Shown here: positions 42,352-48,211 of the stretch, piece by piece
Numbering within the stretch: position 1 is the stretch's first letter
How the letters are laid out: every line of letters begins with the position of its first letter
Assembly: GCA_012840395.1 (NCBI GenBank)
Contig: DULL01000090.1
Span: forward strand, 1 to 48,211
DNA: 48,211 nt
Reading direction: 5' to 3'
Source of the DNA: Clostridiaceae bacterium
GTDB taxonomy: Bacteria > Bacillota > Clostridia > Acetivibrionales > DULL01
Notes under the pieces: generated by a model
Told to the model about the DNA's origin: nothing
Databases searched by the model: none
Seen by the model: the letters and a program-made list of their open reading frames with translations, nothing else
Made by a program: the position numbers and the translations under genes

Positions 42352-43143
42352 ATGATTCTCGTTTTAGATGTGGGTAATACCAACACGGGGCTTGGTGTGT
42401 ATGAAGGTAAAAAGCTTTACGCACATTTAACCATAACCACAAACAGAGAAAAATCATCTGATGAATTGGGATTATTTCTAATTAATATTTTTCAATATAA
42501 AAATATAGATGTAAAAAATATTCATGGTGCCATTATATCTTCGGTTGTTCCGTCTTTTACATATTCTTTGGAATATGCCATAAAAGAATTTTTGAAGGTG
42601 GAACCTATAATAGTAGGACCTGGCATAAAGACAGGAATTAACATTAAGACAGAAAATCCCAAGGAAGTGGGCTCCGATAGAATTGTAAATGCGGTTGCTG
42701 TTTATGAGATTTACGGAGGGCCTGCCATTATTGTTGACTTTAGTACAGCCATAACTTTTTGTGCCATATCGTCAAAGGGAGAATATCTTGGTAATGTAAT
42801 TTGTCCGGGTATCAACATTTCAGCTGAAGCACTTTTTAGTAAAGCAGCAAAACTACCGAGAATTGACCTGGTAAAACCGGAGGGAGTTATAGGAAAGAAC
42901 ACCATTTCAAGTATGCAATCAGGTATTGTATATGGTTATACCGGAATGGTTGATTATATAGTAAAACGTATTAAAGATGAGATGAAAGAAAATCGGGAAA
43001 ATAAAATCAAGGTAATTGCAACTGGCGGGTTGGCAGGTCTGATTGCTGAAGAGTCTGAAACTATAGATATAGTAAATGAGTTTCTAACACTAGAAGGTCT
43101 CAGAATTATATATGAAAGAAATAAAGGTCTAGATAATGTATAA
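42352..43143 (+). CDS. coaX: Type III pantothenate kinase
   Basis: CoaX phosphorylates pantothenate in the first step of coenzyme A synthesis. The 263-residue protein has the ASKHA phosphate motif '[15 protein letters not shown]' at the N-terminus and '[20 protein letters not shown]' near residue 105. The third motif reads '[10 protein letters not shown]', with Ser where Gly is usual. Also conserved is '[20 protein letters not shown]' near residue 147. It overlaps the next gene by eight bases. Type III enzymes resist feedback by CoA and need a monovalent cation. Confidence 0.96.
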   Translation: MILVLDVGNTNTGLGVYEGKKLYAHLTITTNREKSSDELGLFLINIFQYKNIDVKNIHGAIISSVVPSFTYSLEYAIKEFLKVEPIIVGPGIKTGINIKTENPKEVGSDRIVNAVAVYEIYGGPAIIVDFSTAITFCAISSKGEYLGNVICPGINISAEALFSKAAKLPRIDLVKPEGVIGKNTISSMQSGIVYGYTGMVDYIVKRIKDEMKENRENKIKVIATGGLAGLIAEESETIDIVNEFLTLEGLRIIYERNKGLDNV

Positions 43144-44578
43144 TTTGAATACTCCTATATATAATACTATAAAAAAATATATAAGCTTAAATCCGCTGCC
43201 TTTTCATACACCAGGACATAAGCTGGGAAAAGGTATTCCTGCGGAAATTCTCAGGGATTTGCCGTTTATTGATATAACAGAGATTCCTGGAACAGATAAT
43301 CTCCACTATCCTACTGGAATTATAAAGGAAGCCCAGGTTCTAGCCTCAGAAGCTTTTGGCTCAGACAATACATTTTTCCTTGTAAACGGGTCTACTTCAG
43401 GTATACATGCCATGATTATGGCAATATGCAAACCGGGTGATCAACTAATAGTATCCCGTGACTGTCATAAATCTGTTATCTCAGGTATGATGCTTGCAGG
43501 TGCGGAACCTGTGTATCTGAAACCAGAGTTTAATGAGGAGTTTGGTATAACTACAGTAATTACTCCTAAAGAAGTAGAAAAAATGCTGGAAAAATACCCA
43601 AAAGCTGCAGCAGTACTGATAACAAGGCCTAACTACTATGGTGTATGCTCTGATATTAAAAAAATAGCTGAAATTGTACATCGCCATGGAAAGATATTGG
43701 CCGTTGATGAAGCACATGGTGCTCATTTAAGATTTGGAGACGGGTTACCCTTTTGTGCTATGGATTCAGGAGCGGATATATGTGTTCAAAGTGCTCACAA
43801 AACTCTTCCGGCACTAACACAAGGATCCTATTTACATGTAAAAAACAAAAGAATAGATCTTGATAAGCTAAAAATGATACTGCGTATGCTGCAAACTTCA
43901 AGCCCATCATATCTTATTATGGCAATGCTTGATGTAGCCAGGGATATTTTGGATTGCTATGGAAAAATTCTTTTATCAGAATTGTTTGAGTATATTGAAA
44001 CAATCCAGAAACAAACAGAAAATGAAAATTTCAGGTGGCTTACCAATAAGGATATATCCGGGGGAGAAAAAGATGCTACAAGGATTGTAATAAATGTAGC
44101 AAAACTTGGCTTAACAGGCTATGAGGCTGATAGAATTTTAAGAGAAAAATACAATATTTTTGCTGAAATGTCCGATTTGAATAATGTTGTTTTTATTGCT
44201 ACCATTGCTGATAAAAAAGAAAGTTTTGACAGGCTCAGGGAAGGACTGCTGGGGCTTCTTGAATATCAGGCAAAAGATGTTGCAGAAAATAAAGAATTAT
44301 CCGGAATTTTAATTAAGAGACCAGAAATGCCTGCACAGGTTATGAAACTGAAAAATATTCTTCATGCTGCAGGTACAAGAGAAATTCTTGACAAGGCAGA
44401 GGGCAGGATATCAAAAGAGATTATAACTCCCTATCCTCCCGGTATTCCCTTGCTATGTCCCGGAGAATTAATAACGAGAGAGATTATTGAGTATATACAT
44501 GAATTAATTTCAAAAGGCTGCCGTGTTAATGGTGTGAGTGAAAAGCTAGATATATTGGTTGTAGATGATAAACAGTGA
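43136..44578 (+). CDS. PLP-dependent Orn/Lys/Arg decarboxylase family protein
   Basis: The 480-residue protein belongs to the aminotransferase-fold group III decarboxylases. The N-terminus has '[14 protein letters not shown]', the PLP Lys is in '[16 protein letters not shown]' near residue 222, and '[12 protein letters not shown]' near 189 carries the Asp that contacts PLP. It is the short form without the N-terminal wing domain, like YaaO/SpeA of Bacillus. The substrate could be arginine, lysine or ornithine and cannot be fixed from sequence. In Bacillus the same gene precedes tmk. If arginine is the substrate, it could consume arginine freed from cyanophycin (inference). Confidence 0.93.
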   Translation: MYNLNTPIYNTIKKYISLNPLPFHTPGHKLGKGIPAEILRDLPFIDITEIPGTDNLHYPTGIIKEAQVLASEAFGSDNTFFLVNGSTSGIHAMIMAICKPGDQLIVSRDCHKSVISGMMLAGAEPVYLKPEFNEEFGITTVITPKEVEKMLEKYPKAAAVLITRPNYYGVCSDIKKIAEIVHRHGKILAVDEAHGAHLRFGDGLPFCAMDSGADICVQSAHKTLPALTQGSYLHVKNKRIDLDKLKMILRMLQTSSPSYLIMAMLDVARDILDCYGKILLSELFEYIETIQKQTENENFRWLTNKDISGGEKDATRIVINVAKLGLTGYEADRILREKYNIFAEMSDLNNVVFIATIADKKESFDRLREGLLGLLEYQAKDVAENKELSGILIKRPEMPAQVMKLKNILHAAGTREILDKAEGRISKEIITPYPPGIPLLCPGELITREIIEYIHELISKGCRVNGVSEKLDILVVDDKQ

Positions 44579-44584
44579 TATAAT
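44555..44584 (+). promoter_or_regulatory. Weak candidate promoter before tmk
   Basis: TTGGTT (44555-44560) and TATAAT (44579-44584) are spaced by 18 bases, with the -35 inside the end of the decarboxylase gene. The start near 44591 leaves a leader of about 30 bases to tmk. Confidence 0.35.
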
Positions 44585-44621
44585 ATAATTAAAATACATA
44601 TACTGGACAAGGGAGACATAT

Positions 44622-45245
44622 ATGGCAAAAGGCTTATTTATTACTATAGAGGGAATGGACGGTTCTGGTAAAACCACACAGATTGAGAAAATTAAAGAAT
44701 ATTTTCAACAGAAAGGTTATGAACCTGTTTTGACCAGAGAACCTGGGGGTACAAAAATAAGTGAAAAAATAAGAAATATCATTCTGGATGAATCAAATAC
44801 AGGAATGTCTCCTGTTACCGAAATGCTGCTTTATGCATCAGCCAGAGCCCAGCTGGTATTTGAAGTTATAAAGCCTGCCCTGAACCAGGGAAAGGTGGTT
44901 ATTTGCGATAGATTCATTGATTCCAGCTATGCCTATCAGGGATATGGAAGAGGAATAGATCTAAAATTTATTGAAAACGTAAATGAACCTGCTCTGGACA
45001 ATGTTATGCCAGATATCACTTTTTTCTTTGATATTGAGCCTAAACTTGCTCTTGCAAGACGGATTTCAGCTACCGGAGCTGATAGAATAGAGAAAGAAAA
45101 ATTAGAATTTCACGAACGGGTTTATAAAGGGTATAAAGACAGGGCAGCATTATTTCCACATAGAATAAAGATTATAAATGCTAACAGGAGTATAGAGGAA
45201 ATTTCTGAGGAAGTGAGATTCTGGCTAAATAAAGTTTGTCCATAA
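44622..45245 (+). CDS. tmk: Thymidylate kinase
   Basis: Tmk phosphorylates dTMP to dTDP for DNA synthesis. The 207-residue protein has P-loop 'IEGMDGSGKTTQIEKI' at the N-terminus, 'TREPGGTKISEKIR' near residue 38, 'DRFIDSSYAYQGYGRG' near 95 and the lid region 'ARRISATGADRIEKE' near 146. GGGAGA precedes the ATG. The tmk-darA-yaaR-holB-ricT order is the same as in Bacillus subtilis. Confidence 0.98.
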   Translation: MAKGLFITIEGMDGSGKTTQIEKIKEYFQQKGYEPVLTREPGGTKISEKIRNIILDESNTGMSPVTEMLLYASARAQLVFEVIKPALNQGKVVICDRFIDSSYAYQGYGRGIDLKFIENVNEPALDNVMPDITFFFDIEPKLALARRISATGADRIEKEKLEFHERVYKGYKDRAALFPHRIKIINANRSIEEISEEVRFWLNKVCP

Positions 45246-45371
45246 ATAAACAGAGGTTCCAAGAAGGCAAATAACAGAGGCAAGGAGACCGAAAAAGGCA
45301 AGGGCACTAATAAAATTATCATAAATGGATCCTTATAAAATTATTAAAATTATGAAAGGAGGAAAACTGTT

Positions 45372-45701
45372 ATGAAGATGATTCTAGCAATTGTTAACGA
45401 TGAAGACGGCCCAAAGGTTATGGAGGAACTCAACAAGGGAGGTTTTAGTGTTACCAAACTCAGTTCGACAGGAGGATTCTTAAGGGCAGGCAATACTACG
45501 CTTTTGGCAGGTGTTGAGGATGACAAGATTGATGAGGTTATTAATATCATCAAGAAAAAATGTAAAAGCAGAAAACAGGTTATAAATTCCTCCATGACTC
45601 CCAGCGGAATGGGAGGTATGTTTATTCCATATCCTGTGGAGGTAGTAGTAGGTGGAGCAACTATATTCGTTATAGACATTGAAAGATTTGAGAAGGTGTA
45701 G
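45372..45701 (+). CDS. darA: Cyclic di-AMP receptor DarA (PII-like)
   Basis: DarA (YaaQ) is a trimeric PII-like protein that binds cyclic di-AMP; its output is not fully known. The 109-residue protein has 'MILAIVNDEDGPKVMEEL' at the N-terminus, the 'KLSSTGGFLRAGNTTLLAGV' ligand region near residue 29, and the C-terminal 'EVVVGGATIFVIDIERFEKV'. AAGGAGG lies before the ATG. The 45246-45371 gap before it has no gene. It is usually cotranscribed with the next genes. Confidence 0.97.
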   Translation: MKMILAIVNDEDGPKVMEELNKGGFSVTKLSSTGGFLRAGNTTLLAGVEDDKIDEVINIIKKKCKSRKQVINSSMTPSGMGGMFIPYPVEVVVGGATIFVIDIERFEKV

Positions 45702-45712
45702 GTGTTAACCAT

Positions 45713-46165
45713 TTGAAGGTTGAAAGTACCATTGGAAATACTGCAAATATAAAGAAAAAGATTGTCCCGGAAGGATTAAGAACTTCAGATACTCATGAAA
45801 AGAGCTTCCAGGTAAGCCTTAAGCATGCTCAAACTTTAAGTGGCGATGATAAAATTAAGGAGCTTGCAGAAAAGATATTTGAGCAGGGAAAAAAAGTCGG
45901 AGACAAGGTTGATATTAAAGAATTGAAGTATTATAAAAAGCTGGTTTCAGAGTTCTTATATGAAGTTATTAATGGTACCTGCAAATTTTCAAAGCAGAGC
46001 TTTCTTGACAGAAGGGGACGGCATAGGGTTTATGCTATAATTAAGAAAATCAACAGAGAGCTTGAACTGCTGGCCGAGGATGTTCTCGGCAAAGAAAAGA
46101 ACAACATTAGAGTATTGAAAAGACTTGATGATATAAGAGGACTCATACTTGACATAATTATGTAG
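45713..46165 (+). CDS. yaaR: YaaR family (DUF327) protein
   Basis: This 150-residue helical protein of unknown function contains the DUF327 core 'KIKELAEKIFEQGKKVGDK' and 'VNGTCKFSKQSF'-like text (here 'INGTCKFSKQSFLDRRGRHR') near residue 85. In Bacillus it lies between yaaQ and holB, as here. The start is TTG at 45713, 11 bases after darA, with a weak AGGTG ribosome site, so translation may be coupled to darA. No catalytic motif is apparent. Confidence 0.88.
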   Translation: MKVESTIGNTANIKKKIVPEGLRTSDTHEKSFQVSLKHAQTLSGDDKIKELAEKIFEQGKKVGDKVDIKELKYYKKLVSEFLYEVINGTCKFSKQSFLDRRGRHRVYAIIKKINRELELLAEDVLGKEKNNIRVLKRLDDIRGLILDIIM

Positions 46166-46174
46166 GTGCTGGAA

Positions 46175-47161
46175 ATGAATTTTGATGGAATAATAGGACA
46201 AAAGCAGGTTATAAATACTTTGGTTAATTCTTTGAAAAATGATAGAGTCGGGCATGCTTACCTTTTTGTTGGACCTAAGGGTATAGGAAAGAAAACTGTA
46301 GCCAGAGATTTTGCCGGGATGATATTATGTGAGAATTCCCATGTTGTTGGAAGCTGCATGGATTGCAAATCCTGCAGACTATTTTTTTCTAAATCAAATC
46401 CTGATTATATTGAACTGGAAATAGAAGGTACAAGCATTTATGTAGAAGACATAAGAAATATGCTGAACAGCATTGTGATAAGGCCTGTATACTCTGATAA
46501 GAAAGTATATCTTATTCCGGATGCAGACAGAATGACAATTCAGGCTCAGAATTCCCTTCTTAAGACTTTGGAGGAGCCTCCGGATTATTCTGTCCTAATA
46601 TTGACCACTTCAAATGCTGATGCGCTGATTGATACTGTTCGATCCAGGGTGTCAAGATATGACTTTATAAAAAATACAGCAAATGAAGTTTATGAATACC
46701 TAAAAAATAATTTTACTGAAGATCTTGAGGGAATAAATTTTATTGCATCCTATTCAAATGGAATTATAGGTACAGCAAAAGATCTGGCTCAGTCAGGAGA
46801 ATTAATGTCTCTTAGAGAAAATGTTTTTAATATAATCCAGAAGCTGTCAAAGCCTAAGTTAATTGAAGTATTTGAAATGTATCCATTTTTTGAAGAAAAT
46901 AAAGATAGAATTGGTATTATTCTTGATATTATGACTTTTTTTTATAGAGATATGATAATATTGAAAAATATGGAACATGACAAATTATTGATTAATTCTG
47001 ATAAAAAAGATATTATATTAAAAAATGCCCTGAATTGTTCCAACAAAAAGTTGTTGAAAAATATTGATATAATTGAGGAAGCCCGCAGTTCAATTATGCA
47101 GAATGTGAATTTTCAATTATCAATTGAAATTATGCTGATGAGGCTTCAGGAGGAATTCTAA
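46175..47161 (+). CDS. holB: DNA polymerase III delta' subunit
   Basis: HolB is part of the clamp loader that places the sliding clamp on DNA. The 328-residue AAA+ protein has 'FDGIIGQKQVINTLVNSL' at the N-terminus, a P-loop-like 'GPKGIGKKTVARDFA' near residue 34, and zinc-binding Cys residues in 'CENSHVVGSCMDCKSC'. 'NSLLKTLEEPPDYSVLILTT' near 127 is the sensor 1 region. ATG at 46175 has AGGTG six bases upstream; an in-frame GTG at 46166 lies in that site. Confidence 0.95.
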   Translation: MNFDGIIGQKQVINTLVNSLKNDRVGHAYLFVGPKGIGKKTVARDFAGMILCENSHVVGSCMDCKSCRLFFSKSNPDYIELEIEGTSIYVEDIRNMLNSIVIRPVYSDKKVYLIPDADRMTIQAQNSLLKTLEEPPDYSVLILTTSNADALIDTVRSRVSRYDFIKNTANEVYEYLKNNFTEDLEGINFIASYSNGIIGTAKDLAQSGELMSLRENVFNIIQKLSKPKLIEVFEMYPFFEENKDRIGIILDIMTFFYRDMIILKNMEHDKLLINSDKKDIILKNALNCSNKKLLKNIDIIEEARSSIMQNVNFQLSIEIMLMRLQEEF

Positions 47162-47163
47162 TT

Positions 47164-48048
47164 ATGGTGACAGTTGTAGGAGTTAGATTTAAAGAGGCAG
47201 GAAAAATATATTATTTTGATCCTGACAACCTTCAGATAGATTTAAATGAAAATGTGATTGTAGAAACTGCAAGAGGTATAGAATTTGGAAAGGTGGTTAT
47301 CCCAAATAGGGAAGTACCGGATGAAGATATAGTGGCTCCTTTGAAAAAAGTTATAAGAATTGCTACTGAGGAAGATAAAAAACACTATGAAGAAAATAAG
47401 CAGAAAGAGAAAGAAGCTTTTAATATATGCCTTGAAAAAATCAAGAATCATAATCTTGATATGAAGCTTATTGGAGTTGAATATACTTTTGATAATAATA
47501 AAATATTATTCTATTTCACTGCTGATGGCAGAGTTGACTTCAGAGAACTTGTAAAGGATCTTGCGGCGGTGTTTAAGACCAGGATTGAATTAAGGCAGAT
47601 AGGTGTAAGAGATGAGTCAAAAATGATGGGCGGTATAGGAATTTGCGGCCGTGTTCTTTGCTGCAGATCTTTCCTTGGAGAATTTGAACCTGTTTCCATT
47701 AAAATGGCAAAAGAACAGGGCTTGTCTTTGAACCCTTGTAAAATATCCGGCGCATGCAGCAGATTAATGTGCTGCCTTAAATATGAACATGAAGTCTATG
47801 AAGAATTATTAGCCAGAACACCTAAAATTGGTGCAATAGTTGAAACCCCCGAAGGCCAGGGAGTAGTTATAGAGGCTAATATCTTGAAAGAGATAGTGAA
47901 AGTTAAATTAGATAAAGGCAATGAAGCAGATCTGGCTACATTTAAATTAAATGATATTAAGATTATTAAAGATGCTGCGGCAAGTGATGAGGATCTTGAT
48001 CTGGAGCTGGATGTGGATCTGGAGACTTTGAAGACTTTGGAGGATTAG
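47164..48048 (+). CDS. ricT: RicT/YaaT PSP1-domain protein
   Basis: RicT (YaaT) forms, with RicA and RicF, an iron-sulfur complex that assists RNase Y processing and sporulation phosphorelay in Bacillus. The 294-residue protein has the PSP1 core near residues 60-145 and the Cys-rich segment 'GICGRVLCCRSFL' near 159 with 'KISGACSRLMCCLKYEHE' near 193, which supply cluster ligands. The start is ATG two bases after holB. RicA and RicF are not in the window. The tail is strongly acidic with alternating Leu and Asp. Confidence 0.96.
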   Translation: MVTVVGVRFKEAGKIYYFDPDNLQIDLNENVIVETARGIEFGKVVIPNREVPDEDIVAPLKKVIRIATEEDKKHYEENKQKEKEAFNICLEKIKNHNLDMKLIGVEYTFDNNKILFYFTADGRVDFRELVKDLAAVFKTRIELRQIGVRDESKMMGGIGICGRVLCCRSFLGEFEPVSIKMAKEQGLSLNPCKISGACSRLMCCLKYEHEVYEELLARTPKIGAIVETPEGQGVVIEANILKEIVKVKLDKGNEADLATFKLNDIKIIKDAAASDEDLDLELDVDLETLKTLED

Positions 48049-48123
48049 CTTGCTGAAAAGTTGTTAAAAATAAATAAATTATATTAAGGGAAGTTGTAAA
48101 ATAAAATGCCGTAATATATAGAA

Positions 48124-48193
48124 AACTCATGGTAATCCATTGTAAAATGTTTAATAACCAAAGAAAAACATTAGCAAAGGAGTACCATGAGTT
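48124..48193 (+). repeat. 11-base inverted repeat at the right edge
   Basis: AACTCATGGTA (48124-48134) is perfectly inverted as TACCATGAGTT (48183-48193), 48 bases apart. An AAAGGAG ribosome-like site lies inside near 48176, but the ATG at 48187 is followed by a stop after three codons. It may be a mobile-element end or an operator of a gene beyond the window. The 48049-48211 stretch shows no supported gene. Confidence 0.4.
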
Positions 48194-48211
48194 ATATATG
48201 AATAATAACAC

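Overview
The window is a stretch of low-GC Firmicutes chromosome. It most resembles a flagellated, anaerobic Clostridia of the Ruminiclostridium/Acetivibrio type. That assignment is an inference from three things: AT-rich intergenic DNA with strong AGGAGG-type ribosome sites, a SAM-I riboswitch before metK, and the Bacillus/Clostridium gene order decarboxylase-tmk-darA-yaaR-holB-ricT. No rRNA, tRNA, CRISPR array or intact insertion sequence was seen. Almost everything reads on the + strand; the exceptions are a sensor kinase (18745-20088) and a LexA-like repressor (35323-35964).

Layout. (1) 1-6403, housekeeping: an acidic-tailed repeat protein, metK under a SAM riboswitch, a small membrane protein whose ribosome site lies inside a terminator-like hairpin, recD2 and comF. 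(2) 6388-18739, late flagellar genes: yvyF-flgM-flgN-flgK-flgK-flgL-fliW-csrA, then a flagellin gene with its own sigma-28-type promoter and a leader with CsrA-site features, a strong terminator, and flaG-fliD-fliS plus a small helical protein. One of the two FlgK paralogues carries a von Willebrand A-like insertion. (3) 18745-22783, signalling: a GAF histidine kinase with no adjacent response regulator, and divergently a zinc-ribbon/class III adenylyl cyclase/ATPase/TPR protein. (4) 23040-29909, a Tad (Flp-type) pilus or secretion locus. Its first gene fuses a Ser/Thr kinase to a degenerate TadZ/CpaE-like domain. It is followed by tadA, tadB, tadC, three small prepilin-like proteins and a CpaB-like SAF protein; no prepilin peptidase is visible. 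(5) 29966-34628: a PC4-like DNA-binding protein, an AraC regulator and leuCDB without leuA. (6) 35323-40041: a LexA-like protein that appears to lack the self-cleavage site and catalytic residues, divergent from a small membrane protein and the cyanophycin pair cphB-cphA. (7) 40298-48048: an unknown protein, birA, a disordered protein, coaX, an Orn/Lys/Arg-type decarboxylase, tmk, darA, yaaR, holB and ricT.

How the parts work together. FlgM, CsrA and FliW are known checkpoint factors for late flagellar gene expression. The flagellin leader here has both a GGA-loop hairpin and a GGA-containing Shine-Dalgarno, as in the Bacillus hag circuit. The Tad locus sits directly downstream of a predicted cAMP-forming enzyme and begins with a kinase, which suggests surface-appendage control by phosphorylation and perhaps a cyclic nucleotide (inference). 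The most unusual items are the kinase-TadZ fusion, the cleavage-deficient LexA-like protein next to cyanophycin genes, the FlgK with a VWA-like insertion, and the bistable hairpin after metK. Start codons were chosen by ribosome-site spacing and often differ from the longest open frame. No database search was possible, so family names rest on recognised motifs, length and gene order.
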